A stretch of DNA of 36,149 bases from Deltaproteobacteria bacterium (GTDB lineage: Bacteria > Desulfobacterota > Dissulfuribacteria > Dissulfuribacterales > QOAL01): the NCBI GenBank assembly GCA_026995935.1, contig JALWNK010000059.1, positions 1 to 36,149 on the forward strand, given 5' to 3'. The notes beneath the pieces were generated by a model. It was not told where the DNA came from, did no database searches, and saw only the letters and a list, made by a program, of their open reading frames with translations. Position numbers and translations under genes: made by a program. Numbering within the stretch: position 1 is the stretch's first letter; every line of letters begins with the position of its first letter. Below, piece after piece: positions 1-8,629 of this stretch.

Positions 1-63
1 CTTGCTCCCTGACATTTTCATGTCAGCAGGATGCCTCCGGCGGGGCGGTTCCCTAAAAAAATT

Positions 64-126
64 AGCACATGCCAAACCGGACAGTTTATTTGCTATAAAA
101 CCGGACAACTCTATTTGTTGACAACA
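64..126. mobile_element. Probable terminal region of an IS element (IS21/IS481-like multiple end repeats), rest lies left of the window
   Basis: Two spaced direct copies are visible. AAACCGGACA at 74-83 is followed by GTTTATTTG, and AAACCGGACA at 98-107 is followed by ACTCTATTTG, which runs into TTGTTGACAACA at 115-126. Read on the minus strand, the edge begins TGTTGTCAACAAATAG with repeated GTCCGG blocks. That layout, a TG-starting tip followed by two or more internal ~20 bp end repeats, is how ends of IS21-like and some IS481-like elements look. No transposase is inside the window, so the family is an inference from memory of such ends, and a regulatory repeat pair upstream of fbp is the alternative. 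Confidence 0.45.
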
Positions 127-240
127 GACCAACCCCCTGTTCTTTCAATGGGGCACGTTTTCATGTAAAATATGGGTGTCAAATAGCAAAAATGGACGTT
201 TGGGCCAGTTGTCTAAGCCTTAAGGAAAGGAGTGAGGATC

Positions 241-1248
241 ATGGAAAGCACCGGCATTACCGTAATGGAACATCTGCTTATTCATCAGAAGGAAAATCCA
301 CTTGCAACTGGAAACTTTACCCGGCTTTTGAGCGAGCTCATATTTTCCGCAAAGATCATTTCAAGGGAGGTAAAAAAGGCGGGGCTTGTAGACATCCTGG
401 GCCTTACGGGAAAGGTGAACGTACAGGGCGAGGAGGTAAGAAAGCTCGATGACTACGCCAACAGGATACTCATTTACCGTATGCAGCATGCAGGCGTTCT
501 TTGCGCCATGGCCTCTGAAGAAAATGCAGACATTATAGAGGTGCCGGACAACCTTCCAAAGGGCGATTATCTTCTCATCTTTGACCCACTTGACGGTTCT
601 TCCAACATAGACGTCAATGTCAACATCGGGACCATATTTTCAATCAGGAAAAGGACCAGTGACCGCACCTACGTCACCCTGGAGGACTTTCTGCAAAAGG
701 GCACAACCCAGGTGGCTGCAGGCTACTTTCTCTACGGGCCAAGCACCATGCTCATTTACACCACTGGAAACGGCGTTGATGGTTTTACCCTTGATCCTTC
801 CGTGGGCGAGTTCCTCCTTTCCCATCCATCCATAAAAATGCCAGAGGTAGGTAAGGTCTATTCGGTAAATGAAAGTTACAGGGCCTACTGGGACGACAAG
901 GTAAAAGCGGTGGTTGACTACTTCAAAAGCCCTGAAAACGAGCGGGGAAAGCCCTACACGTCCAGGTACATAGGAAGCCTTGTGGCTGATTTTCATCGGA
1001 ATCTCCTTTACGGCGGAATTTTCATGTATCCGGCAGACAAAAAGGACCCTGCAAAGCCCCATGGCAAGCTCAGGCTCCTTTGCGAGGCTGCGCCCCTGGC
1101 ATTTGTTGTGGAACAGGCAGGAGGGGCAGCAACAGACGGTTCAAAACCAATCATGGACATAAAGCCAGAGGCCCTTCACCAGAGGGTGCCCCTTTTTATA
1201 GGAAGCAAGAGGGATGTGGAAAAGGCCACTGAAATCATGTCAGGTTGA
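241..1248 (+). CDS. fbp: Class I fructose-1,6-bisphosphatase
   Basis: Hydrolyses fructose 1,6-bisphosphate to fructose 6-phosphate in the cytoplasm, the committed step of gluconeogenesis. The protein has 335 residues, a normal class I length. The FBPase signature [10 protein letters not shown] is at residues 115-124 and the metal-binding acidic pair EE at 93-94. A GTG at 232 is also open, but the ATG at 241 sits about 8 bases after the AAGGAG-type ribosome site at 226-232, so 241 is preferred. The gene stands alone, 161 bp before htpX. It is preceded by a probable IS end, and no convincing sigma-70 promoter was found between 127 and 225. The identification is secure from the active-site motif and full-length similarity. 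Confidence 0.97.
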   Translation: MESTGITVMEHLLIHQKENPLATGNFTRLLSELIFSAKIISREVKKAGLVDILGLTGKVNVQGEEVRKLDDYANRILIYRMQHAGVLCAMASEENADIIEVPDNLPKGDYLLIFDPLDGSSNIDVNVNIGTIFSIRKRTSDRTYVTLEDFLQKGTTQVAAGYFLYGPSTMLIYTTGNGVDGFTLDPSVGEFLLSHPSIKMPEVGKVYSVNESYRAYWDDKVKAVVDYFKSPENERGKPYTSRYIGSLVADFHRNLLYGGIFMYPADKKDPAKPHGKLRLLCEAAPLAFVVEQAGGAATDGSKPIMDIKPEALHQRVPLFIGSKRDVEKATEIMSG

Positions 1249-1256
1249 TTTGGCCG

Positions 1257-1288
1257 CAAAAAGGCAGGCCTCACCTGGCCCGCTTTTG
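1257..1288 (+). terminator. Possible weak terminator-like hairpin after fbp
   Basis: An imperfect hairpin with outer arms CAAAA (1257-1261) and TTTTG (1284-1288) and an inner GGCC/GGCC stem (1267-1270 with 1277-1280) lies 9 bp after the fbp stop. It has internal mismatches and only a four-T tail. The rest of the 161-bp gap to htpX holds a small CCCTC/GAGGG hairpin (1364-1378) and the htpX ribosome site. No gene was seen there. Confidence 0.3.
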
Positions 1289-1409
1289 TTCATGGAAGTG
1301 GCGGTTGAAAAGGCCTGAGGCTTGAAATCCGGTGAGTGAGTGACCATATTTGGAACGGAAATTCCCTCTTTTAGAGGGCCATTAATCTTGGAAAAAGAGA
1401 GGTGTCAAT

Positions 1410-2270
1410 ATGAGTAACATGTTTAAGACCTTTATACTGCTTGCCGGTCTCACTGCCCTTTTCATGCTTGTTGGCAGGAGCCTTGGAGGCCAGCACGGTA
1501 TGATGATAGCCCTTGTAATGGCTGGGATTATGAATTTTTTGGCATACTGGTTCAGCGACAAGATGGCCCTTGCCATGAGTGGGGCCCAGCCTGTGAGTGA
1601 GGCAGAGGCGCCAGAGCTTCATGCCATTGTGGCCTCCCTTGCCCAGCGTGCAGGGATTCCAAAGCCCAGGGTGTACATCATTCCCACCCAGACGCCAAAT
1701 GCCTTTGCAACCGGGCGCAACCCAAAACATGCTGCCGTTGCAGTTACAAAGGGAATACTGGATATACTAAACAGGGACGAGCTTGAAGGGGTTCTCGCCC
1801 ATGAGCTAGCCCATATAAAAAATCGTGACATACTTATAAGCTCCATTGCCGCAGTTATTGCAGGCGCCATCAGCTACATAGCCCAGATAGCCCAGTGGGG
1901 ACTGATCTTTGGCGGAATTGGAGGTTCAAGCGATGACGACGATGGAGGCGGGCTTTTGGGTGCGCTTTTTATGATGATCGTTGCTCCCATTGCGGCCATG
2001 CTCATTCAGATGGCCATATCAAGGAGCAGGGAGTACCTTGCTGACGCCACTGGTGCAAAGATATGTCACTGTCCGCTCTCCCTGGCAGGGGCCTTAAAAA
2101 AGCTTGAGGAGTGGAACCACAGGCTTCCCATGAACGTAAATCCGGCCACGGCCCAGATGTATATTGTCAATCCCCTTACGGCCTCAAATCTTGCAAAGTT
2201 GTTTAGCACCCACCCGCCCATTGAAGACAGGGTAAGAAGGCTTGTAGAGATGGCCCAAAGGGGCGTCTAA
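1410..2270 (+). CDS. htpX: HtpX-family M48 zinc metalloprotease, inner membrane
   Basis: A membrane-embedded zinc protease of the HtpX type, which degrades misfolded or damaged inner-membrane proteins. The 286-residue length is typical. The sequence shows two N-terminal hydrophobic helices (about 5-20 and 30-48), the zinc motif HELAH at 131-135, further hydrophobic helices at about 142-165 and 182-203, and the downstream zinc ligand Glu208 in SRSREYLAD. An Asp-rich turn (SSDDDD, 173-178) lies between the last two helices. The ATG at 1410 follows AGAGAGGTG at a suitable distance. It lies 23 bp before the radical SAM gene in the same direction, so the two are probably co-transcribed. Whether that link is functional is not shown by the sequence. 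Confidence 0.95.
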   Translation: MSNMFKTFILLAGLTALFMLVGRSLGGQHGMMIALVMAGIMNFLAYWFSDKMALAMSGAQPVSEAEAPELHAIVASLAQRAGIPKPRVYIIPTQTPNAFATGRNPKHAAVAVTKGILDILNRDELEGVLAHELAHIKNRDILISSIAAVIAGAISYIAQIAQWGLIFGGIGGSSDDDDGGGLLGALFMMIVAPIAAMLIQMAISRSREYLADATGAKICHCPLSLAGALKKLEEWNHRLPMNVNPATAQMYIVNPLTASNLAKLFSTHPPIEDRVRRLVEMAQRGV

Positions 2271-2293
2271 AGGGCTAATACTGGAGGGGACAG

Positions 2294-4084
2294 GTGGATA
2301 TAGCCCTTATCGCCCCTCCCTGGCCCCTTTTTAACAGGCCTTCCATTCAGCTTGGTGCGCTTAAGGCCTATCTTTCACGCAACCTTCCAAGGGATTTTCG
2401 TGTAAAGAATCTCCATCCCTACCTCCATGTGGCAAACGCCCTTGGATACAGGGATTATCACGTAATAAGCCAGTCGAGCTGGGCCTCTGAGGCGGTTTTT
2501 GCAAACATTCTTTACCCTGCCAGAACCGGCCCCGGGCTCCTTTTTGAAAAGGCCCTGAGATCAAGAGGCCAAAAGCCAGGTCTTGATTTTGAAGGCATCT
2601 GCAGGAAGGCGAGGGAAGGCCTTGAAAATTATCTGGACGCTTTTGACCTAACAAAGACCAGGCTTTTGGGCATAAGCGTCTGTCTCAACCAGCTGACGGC
2701 AGGCCTCTACGTGGCAAGATTTGCAAAGGAGCGATACCCGGGCCTAAAGGTCGTAATGGGGGGTGCAAGCGTAAGCGGAAGCATTGGCCGCGGAATTCTC
2801 CGTTCCTTTCCCTTTGTGGATTTCGTAATAGACGGAGAAGGGGAAAGACCCCTTCTGGAGCTTGCCCGGTATCTCTTGGGCATCTCTGAAGGTATCAATT
2901 CCAGGGCCGTTATCTCTGGAGATGGGCCCAAGGGGGACGCGGCCGAACCTGGCAGAAAGGAGCAGGTCCCAAGCCTGGATGATCTTCCTCCTCCAGACTA
3001 TGACGATTTTTTCAGGGAGCTTTCAGATATCCCGGGGGCTGCGGGCATAGGCGTTGTGCTTCCTGTTGAGGCATCCCGCGGCTGCTGGTGGGGCCAGTGT
3101 ACCTTTTGCAATCTCAATCTCCAGTGGAAGGGTTACCGGTCAAAGGGCCCTGAAAGGGTGGCAGCGGAGTTTGACCATCTTTGCAAACGATACTCCTGCC
3201 TGGATTTTGCCTTCATGGACAACTGCCTTCCACGAAGGGAGGCTGCCCCCATGTTTGGGAAACTCGCCCTCCACAAGCGGGATTATGGCGTGTTTGCAGA
3301 GATCCGGGCCGTTCACTCCAAAAAGGATCTTGCCCAGATGAAAGAAGGGGGGCTTGAAAGCCTCCAGGTGGGGATCGAGGCCTTGAGCACTGGCGTCCTT
3401 AACAGGCTCAAAAAGGGCTCAAAAACCATAGAGAACCTGGCCATAATGAAAAACTGCTCTGAGCTTGGCATAGACCTTCAGGCAAATATCATCACCTGTT
3501 TCCCAGGAACGACAGAGGATGAGGTGCAAGAGACGCTCAGGAACCTGGAATTTGTCTGGCCTTATCCGACGCTTAAGCCTGTGAGATTCTGGCTTGGCAC
3601 AGAAAGCCCGGTGTTCAGCCATTTTCGCGCTTTCAATATTAGATATCTGAAGACTGAAAAGAGATACTCCATGCTCTTTCCAAGGGGGGTTCTTGAGAAC
3701 TTTTCTCCGCTCATCTTCCAATACGTGGGAGACAGGAAGAGGCAGGAAAGGCAGTGGAAAGTGGTGGAAAAACGCCTTGCCTTCTTTCAAAAAAGGAGAA
3801 AGGAGCTTGGGATAAAGGGCTCTGCACTTACCTACAGAGACGGCGGTCACTTCCTTTTGATAAGGCAGCTAATGCCTGATGGAAGGGTCCTTACCCACAG
3901 GCTTTCAGGGCCCTCGCGCACCATCTATCTCCATGCAATGGAGCCTGCAAAGATGGAAGAGATATTTTCCCTTGTACCTGAAATTCCGAAAAGAAAAATC
4001 AAGGACTTTATAGTGCAGATGTCATCCAAGAGACTTATGTTTTCAGAAAATGGGAATGTGCTTTCCCTTGCCTGCAAGGCATAA
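2294..4084 (+). CDS. B12-binding-type radical SAM enzyme, resembling RiPP-maturation radical SAM C-methyltransferases
   Basis: A 596-residue radical SAM protein. Residues 1 to about 195 look like a cobalamin-binding Rossmann domain: the DIALIAPPWP start, VVMGGASVSG near 155, and DFVIDGEGERPL. The radical SAM core begins with RGCWWGQCTFC, giving cluster ligands Cys264, Cys269 and Cys272, that is CX4CX2C instead of the usual CX3CX2C. The following NLNLQWKGYRSKGPE matches the look of the family annotated as RiPP-maturation C-methyltransferases. The C-terminal ~150 residues are unassigned. The GTG start has a strong GGAGGGG ribosome site at 2283-2289. No precursor peptide was recognised nearby, so the substrate is unknown. 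The radical SAM assignment is firm. The RiPP link is an inference. Confidence 0.85.
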   Translation: MDIALIAPPWPLFNRPSIQLGALKAYLSRNLPRDFRVKNLHPYLHVANALGYRDYHVISQSSWASEAVFANILYPARTGPGLLFEKALRSRGQKPGLDFEGICRKAREGLENYLDAFDLTKTRLLGISVCLNQLTAGLYVARFAKERYPGLKVVMGGASVSGSIGRGILRSFPFVDFVIDGEGERPLLELARYLLGISEGINSRAVISGDGPKGDAAEPGRKEQVPSLDDLPPPDYDDFFRELSDIPGAAGIGVVLPVEASRGCWWGQCTFCNLNLQWKGYRSKGPERVAAEFDHLCKRYSCLDFAFMDNCLPRREAAPMFGKLALHKRDYGVFAEIRAVHSKKDLAQMKEGGLESLQVGIEALSTGVLNRLKKGSKTIENLAIMKNCSELGIDLQANIITCFPGTTEDEVQETLRNLEFVWPYPTLKPVRFWLGTESPVFSHFRAFNIRYLKTEKRYSMLFPRGVLENFSPLIFQYVGDRKRQERQWKVVEKRLAFFQKRRKELGIKGSALTYRDGGHFLLIRQLMPDGRVLTHRLSGPSRTIYLHAMEPAKMEEIFSLVPEIPKRKIKDFIVQMSSKRLMFSENGNVLSLACKA

Positions 4085-4104
4085 TTTTTTATCTGGGGCT
4101 GTAG

Positions 4105-4938
4105 ATGGAACGGGAATGGCTAAAGGAAAGGCATGAGCTTTTCATAAAAAATATAGTTAAGGATTTTTTCGAGTGCCTTGCCTTTTTTAATGATCTTAAG
4201 GAGCATGCGGCAAACTACGGCATTCGCTACGATGGCCTTGACTTCTGGGTGGGTACTGAAGAGAAGAAGGGAAAGCTATGGATACTAAAGGATCTTTGCC
4301 ACCTTATCTGGGGATGTGAGGAGGCAGACTGTCAGGACAGTGACGGCGTGATGCTGGACTGGATGATAGGGGCCATTTTCCACGAGGCCATGAAGCTTAA
4401 GGAAAACGCCTACATGATAGAGCGTTACAGGACAAGCTTTCCGGACAAGGCTGCTGCCATCTCTAACGGAAACGGAACCAGGGTGGTTAAGGAGTTCTTT
4501 GAGGAGATGACAAGCGAGGCAAAAAGATCCATCTCAAGGATAGATTGGCTCTTTGAGCACGCCCAGGGGCATCTCTTCCAGGTCATGAAAAGAGAGAGGT
4601 CAAATGCCCTGCTTGTTCGGTTTCTTCTGGAGGGTGAGTCCCCGGATCAACGCGCAACAGGCGGGCTTGGAGAGGGCCCCAAGAGGCTGCTCGATACGCT
4701 CTTTCCTGATGGCCTTGACAAGGCCTACTGCCTTGCAGGTGAGAGCTACTTGGAGGGCGGCTGGTTCATAGAGGCAAGGGAGGCCTTTGAAAGGGCCCTT
4801 GACATAAATCCACAGTGCCAGGAGGCCAGAAAGGGTCTTAGGTCCCTGGAAAGACGGGTGCGCGAGATGGCAGAGGTTGTTGGGCGAGGGTTCAAAGAAA
4901 ACGGCGGTATACCTTCAAAGGCAGGGCCAATCCTTTAA
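4105..4938 (+). CDS. Unrecognised protein with C-terminal TPR repeat, partner of the radical SAM gene
   Basis: I do not recognise the family. The 277-residue product has no signal peptide or membrane segment. Residues 1 to about 200 are a mostly helical, charged region with several Cys and Trp residues (for example LCHLIWGCEEADC near 70-82). About residues 205-250 form one or two tetratricopeptide repeats: AYCLAGESYLEGGWFIEAREAFERAL in pattern, followed by DINPQ. The gene begins 20 bp after the radical SAM stop, with only a weak ribosome site, which suggests a shared transcript. By analogy with TPR proteins encoded beside modifying enzymes it might present a substrate or assemble the enzyme, but nothing in the sequence proves that. 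Confidence 0.7.
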   Translation: MEREWLKERHELFIKNIVKDFFECLAFFNDLKEHAANYGIRYDGLDFWVGTEEKKGKLWILKDLCHLIWGCEEADCQDSDGVMLDWMIGAIFHEAMKLKENAYMIERYRTSFPDKAAAISNGNGTRVVKEFFEEMTSEAKRSISRIDWLFEHAQGHLFQVMKRERSNALLVRFLLEGESPDQRATGGLGEGPKRLLDTLFPDGLDKAYCLAGESYLEGGWFIEAREAFERALDINPQCQEARKGLRSLERRVREMAEVVGRGFKENGGIPSKAGPIL

Positions 4939-4963
4939 AAGACGAATGTTTTCATTTGCTTTT
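4937..4963 (+). terminator. Possible terminator hairpin after the TPR gene; rest of 4939-5153 has no gene
   Basis: AAAAG (4937-4941) pairs with CTTTT (4959-4963) and AATG (4945-4948) pairs with CATT (4953-4956) around a TTTT loop, with unpaired bases between the stems and no long T run. The remaining ~190 bp up to 5153 become AT-rich (5100-5125, with TAAAAT at 5109-5114) and presumably hold the promoter of the sigma-54 activator gene. A 53-codon frame from 4945 has no ribosome site and was not called. Confidence 0.3.
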
Positions 4964-5153
4964 GTCCCCCTTGCCGCCCTTTGGCCATGGCAATTTCACC
5001 CAACCTGCTTTGTTGCTCTTGTCTTTAACCAGACCAGCTCGCCTGAGCCTCACCTCTTATGCAAATTTTCCAATTTCAGGATTTTGATTCAAAGCCCACG
5101 GTTTTAAATAAAATATTGCAAAATTGTAACGTTCAAGTAAGTTCTGCCATCAA

Positions 5154-6773
5154 ATGAAGGTGGCTGATAAGAAGAGAAAGGAAAGAGGAAGCCAGCCAAT
5201 TGGCTATGAGCCCCCTGGGACAATCTCCCAGAGCAGGCAGATAGAGGAGCTTTCGTGTCTCTACGAGGTGGCCAAGACCCTTTCAAGCTCAAACAACCTG
5301 CGGGCCGCCCTTATGGACGTCCTGGAGATACTTGCCCAGAAGTTCGGTCTCATAAGGGGGACGGTTACGCTCTTAAACCCCGATTCCTCTGAGCTGCAGA
5401 TAGAGGTTGCCCACGGGCTGAGCTTTGAGGCAAAAAAGCGGGGGCACTACAAGCTTGGCGAGGGGATTACTGGAAGGGTCGTGGCCACAGGCCAGCCCAT
5501 TGTCATTCCGAACATCACCAAGGACCCGCGCTTCCTGAACAGGACAAGGAGCAGAAGGACATCCAAGTGTGAGCTTCCCATCTCCTTTATATGCGTCCCT
5601 ATAAACCACGGCAACTTCACCATCGGGGCCTTGAGCGTTGACCGTTATTCCACCCCTGGGGTGTCCCTTGAAGACGACCTCAGGCTCCTTACCATCATAA
5701 GCAGCATAATTGCCCAGTCAGTAATAAGGCTCCACGAGGCGAACAAGGAGCGGCAGTCACTCCTTTCAGAAAACAGGAAGCTGAAGCTTGCCCTTGCGGA
5801 GAAGTACAAGGTGAAGAGCCTTGTTGGCAACTCAAGCCAGATGCAAGAGGTCTTTGACATGATTATGAGGGTTGCCGACAGTAACGCAACGGTACTTCTG
5901 CGCGGGGAAAGCGGCACTGGAAAGTCCATGATAGCAAAGGCCATCCATTACAACAGCAGGCATGCAAAGGGGCCTTTTGTGAGCGTAAACTGCTCTGCCC
6001 TTCCTGAATCCCTCATAGAAAGCGAGCTTTTTGGCCACGAAAAGGGTGCCTTTACAGGGGCTGTCCATAGAAAGAAGGGCAGGTTTGAGCTTGCCAACAA
6101 GGGCACCATATTCCTCGACGAGATAGGGGACCTGCCCTTGACTGTCCAGGTGAAACTCCTTGGGGTCATACAGGAAAAGGAGTTTCAGCGGGTGGGCGGA
6201 ACAAGCTCCATAAAGGTGGATTGCAGGATTGTTGCAGCCACCCACAAGAACCTGGAAGAGGCCATGGAACGGGGTGAGTTCAGGGAGGACCTCTACTACA
6301 GGCTTAACGTGTTTCCCATATTCCTGCCGCCCTTAAGAGAAAGAAAGACAGACATCATCCTGCTGGCAGAGCACTTCCTGGAGAAGTTTGCCAAGGAGCA
6401 CAAAAAGAAGATAAAGCGCTTCTCAAAGGCCGCCCTTGACTGCCTCATGCAGTACAACTGGCCAGGAAACGTAAGAGAGCTTCAAAATTACGTGGAGCGG
6501 GCCGTTCTCATCTGTGACGAGGACATTTTGCGCATACATCACCTTCCTCCAAATCTTCAGATAACAGGAGACGATCTTGCAGAATCGGGGGGGAGGCCGA
6601 CATTTGAGGAGGCGGTGGCAAACTTTGAAAAGGAACTTATCATGGAGGCCCTTACGGAGACAAGGGGCAACCAGACAAGGGCTGCAAAGATACTTGGAAC
6701 GAGCCTTCGAATCATTAACTACAAGGTAAAGAAGTATCAGATAGACACTTCCATTTTCAAGAAATCCGCCTAG
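5154..6773 (+). CDS. Sigma-54-dependent activator, NifA-like (GAF - AAA+ - Fis HTH)
   Basis: A bacterial enhancer-binding protein that would remodel sigma-54 RNA polymerase by ATP hydrolysis. The 539 residues divide into a GAF sensor (about 30-195), a short helical linker, and the AAA+ domain, which carries Walker A GESGTGKS (251-258), the sigma-54 contact loop GAFTGA (298-303) and Walker [10 protein letters not shown] (318-326). The R-finger region [14 protein letters not shown] follows, then a C-terminal Fis-type helix-turn-helix ([13 protein letters not shown]). This order and the overall similarity are those of NifA. The CysX4Cys interdomain linker of oxygen-sensing NifA was not seen, and no nif genes lie in the window, so a general regulator is equally likely. 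The ribosome site is weak. It heads the run toward pcnB, lgt and nnr. Confidence 0.9.
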   Translation: MKVADKKRKERGSQPIGYEPPGTISQSRQIEELSCLYEVAKTLSSSNNLRAALMDVLEILAQKFGLIRGTVTLLNPDSSELQIEVAHGLSFEAKKRGHYKLGEGITGRVVATGQPIVIPNITKDPRFLNRTRSRRTSKCELPISFICVPINHGNFTIGALSVDRYSTPGVSLEDDLRLLTIISSIIAQSVIRLHEANKERQSLLSENRKLKLALAEKYKVKSLVGNSSQMQEVFDMIMRVADSNATVLLRGESGTGKSMIAKAIHYNSRHAKGPFVSVNCSALPESLIESELFGHEKGAFTGAVHRKKGRFELANKGTIFLDEIGDLPLTVQVKLLGVIQEKEFQRVGGTSSIKVDCRIVAATHKNLEEAMERGEFREDLYYRLNVFPIFLPPLRERKTDIILLAEHFLEKFAKEHKKKIKRFSKAALDCLMQYNWPGNVRELQNYVERAVLICDEDILRIHHLPPNLQITGDDLAESGGRPTFEEAVANFEKELIMEALTETRGNQTRAAKILGTSLRIINYKVKKYQIDTSIFKKSA

Positions 6774-6785
6774 ATACCTCACAAG

Positions 6786-8189
6786 ATGGCCCGCAGGAAT
6801 TTTAAATATAAAAGACACAGAACCTCCAAAAAGGGCCGAAAATCACGCAACTTTCTTGTCCCTGCCCCAGCCATTGAGGATTCCCAGAAAAGCCTCTTTA
6901 CCGACGTGGCCACAGGCCCCAACATCATTCCACGGCCCAAACACTGCATAAGCAGGAAAAATATGGAGCCCGAGGCCCTAAAGGTCCTCTACAGGCTGAA
7001 AGACCACGGCTATCTGGCCTATCTCGTGGGTGGAAGCGTTCGCGACCTCCTTCTTGGCAAAAGGCCAAAGGACTTTGATATAGGCACAGATGCCACCCCT
7101 GAAGAGGTGAGGAGGCTTTTTCGCTACAGTCGCATTATCGGCAAGCGCTTTAGACTGGTGCACGTCTATTTCAGGGGCGGAAAGATCATAGAGGTTTCCA
7201 CCTTCAGGCGGCAGATCGAGCTGGATGACAGGGAGGCCATGCGGGAGGGCCTTGGCCCTGACAGCATCTTTGGCACACCCAGGGAAGACGCCTTCAGGAG
7301 GGACCTCACCATAAACGGTCTTTTCTACAACATTGCCGACTTCAGCGTCATTGACTACGTAGGCGGAATAGAAGACCTGCGTTCCGGCACCATCAGGACC
7401 ATAGGGGACCCTGAAAGGCGCTTCATCAGGGACCCTGTCAGGATGCTCAGGGCCATAAGGCATGCGGCCCGCACTGGTTTCAGAATACACGAGACCACGT
7501 GGCAGGCCATAGTAAGGCACGGCTCAAAGATAAGGCTCTGCGCCATTCCCAGGGTGAGGGACGAGTGGCTTAAGGACATAAAGAGCGGTTTTGCTGCACC
7601 CTGGGCAGAGCTCATGTTCAAATCCGGCATGTTTGAGCACGTATTTCCTGGCCTTTCAAGCCTTCTGAGACAGGCAGAAAGCCCGGAGAAGGTGAGAAGA
7701 CTTTTTGTCTCCATGATAAGGGAGCTGGACAGGCTTGTTGGCACAGACAGCCAGGGCCTTGGGGACGCCTTTTTTCTTGCTGCAATGCTTTATCCCCTGC
7801 TCTACCATTCACCCAAATGGAAGGCCCTTGAACCGGTGAAGGTCAGGTGGCCCACCCAGGAGGTGAGGGCACTTGTGGACTCTGTCTTTTTCCCTTACGA
7901 TTTCAAGAGGGCAGACAGGGAGCACCTTGCCCAGCTCCTTTCCAGCCAGTGGCCCATAATCTTTTGCGTCTCAACGGGCAGGTGGCAAAAGCGGGTCTAT
8001 AACAAGGCAATGTTTCCGCAGTCCCTTCTCCTCTACAACTGTCTGCAGAGGGCCCTTGGACGTCAGGTCCTTGAGCTTTCTGATATTCCATCAAAGGGGA
8101 AAAAAGGTGGTAGGGGGCGAGGCAGGCGCGGAAGACCAAGGAGTAAGTCAAGGCACTACAGAAACAAATCAGGGGGAAAACAGACATGA
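6786..8189 (+). CDS. pcnB: Poly(A) polymerase I / tRNA nucleotidyltransferase family protein
   Basis: A class II nucleotidyltransferase-fold enzyme that adds 3' nucleotides to RNA. The PcnB-type lead IPRPKHCISRKNMEPEAL (about 48-64) distinguishes it from plain CCA-adding enzymes. GGSVRD is at 82-87 and the catalytic metal-binding pair is in KDFDIG (Asp96, Asp98). The RRDLTING and RFIRDPVRMLRAIRHAAR motifs of the family follow. Both ends are unusually basic: residues 1-22 and the last ~30, which contain GRGRRGRPRSKSR, probably for RNA binding. The length of 467 residues is normal. The start follows the activator stop by 12 bp with a weak ribosome site. The stop overlaps the next gene in ATGA. 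Poly(A) versus CCA activity cannot be settled by eye. Confidence 0.92.
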   Translation: MARRNFKYKRHRTSKKGRKSRNFLVPAPAIEDSQKSLFTDVATGPNIIPRPKHCISRKNMEPEALKVLYRLKDHGYLAYLVGGSVRDLLLGKRPKDFDIGTDATPEEVRRLFRYSRIIGKRFRLVHVYFRGGKIIEVSTFRRQIELDDREAMREGLGPDSIFGTPREDAFRRDLTINGLFYNIADFSVIDYVGGIEDLRSGTIRTIGDPERRFIRDPVRMLRAIRHAARTGFRIHETTWQAIVRHGSKIRLCAIPRVRDEWLKDIKSGFAAPWAELMFKSGMFEHVFPGLSSLLRQAESPEKVRRLFVSMIRELDRLVGTDSQGLGDAFFLAAMLYPLLYHSPKWKALEPVKVRWPTQEVRALVDSVFFPYDFKRADREHLAQLLSSQWPIIFCVSTGRWQKRVYNKAMFPQSLLLYNCLQRALGRQVLELSDIPSKGKKGGRGRGRRGRPRSKSRHYRNKSGGKQT

Positions 8190-8629
8190 AACTTAGACAA
8201 AACGCCAAGGAGCTTGTTCTGCTGGAGCTTTCTGGCACGGGCCTTCTCCTGGGAGAGGTGCGGTACAACAAGCAGACAGAAACCGTCTACTTTGCCCTGG
8301 AAAAGTCCGCCTTTTTTGACTTCTATTTTCCCTGCTCTGTAAGCTTTGATCCCCAGCGCGGCCCTGTTGTGCACCCCCACGTAATCAACGCCATGACTAC
8401 CTCCTCCATACGGATACAAAGAGACAGGGTGAACTTCTTTGTTCTCTCCCAGGACATCGCCCCTGCCCTGAAGGCCCAGTACATGGATATCCTGAACCAG
8501 GTGACTGGCTTTCAGAAAAAGGAGCCCCAGGGCCAGGAAAGGCACCTTAAGGACAGCAAGAGCGTATCCAGGGTGGTTGACATCATAAAACTTAAGGACA
8601 GGAAGAGCGATCAAAAGGACAAGAAATGA
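8186..8629 (+). CDS. Conserved-looking hypothetical protein of 147 residues
   Basis: No family recognised. The 147-residue product has no signal peptide or membrane helix. About residues 8-90 alternate hydrophobic and polar residues as in a small beta-rich domain (ELVLLELSGTGLLLGEVRY, ETVYFALEK). The last 45 residues are highly charged and lysine-rich (KKEPQGQERHLKDSK and KLKDRKSDQKDKK). The start overlaps the pcnB stop (ATGA at 8186-8189) and its stop overlaps the lgt start (ATGA at 8626-8629). It is therefore translationally coupled on both sides, which is strong evidence that it is a real gene. Its basic tail suggests a nucleic acid or membrane-surface role, but that is speculation. Confidence 0.85.
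   Translation: MKLRQNAKELVLLELSGTGLLLGEVRYNKQTETVYFALEKSAFFDFYFPCSVSFDPQRGPVVHPHVINAMTTSSIRIQRDRVNFFVLSQDIAPALKAQYMDILNQVTGFQKKEPQGQERHLKDSKSVSRVVDIIKLKDRKSDQKDKK

Noticed and set aside
9-26. CTGACAT-TTTC-ATGTCAG hairpin at the window edge as a terminator
   Set aside because: The stem is perfect but only 7 bp and has no T run. It may belong to the IS or an upstream gene outside the window.
118-146. TTGACA at the IS edge as -35 of a hybrid promoter for fbp
   Set aside because: No -10-like hexamer lies 16-18 bp downstream (141-146 is TCTTTC).
640-1062. Long minus-strand frame inside fbp
   Set aside because: It is antisense to a well-identified enzyme, has no ribosome site and no recognisable motif. 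Similar shadows elsewhere were left out for the same reason.
4945-5107. 53-codon frame after the TPR gene as a peptide precursor for the radical SAM enzyme
   Set aside because: There is no ribosome site and no leader/core look, and a hairpin covers its start. Codon content is like non-coding DNA.
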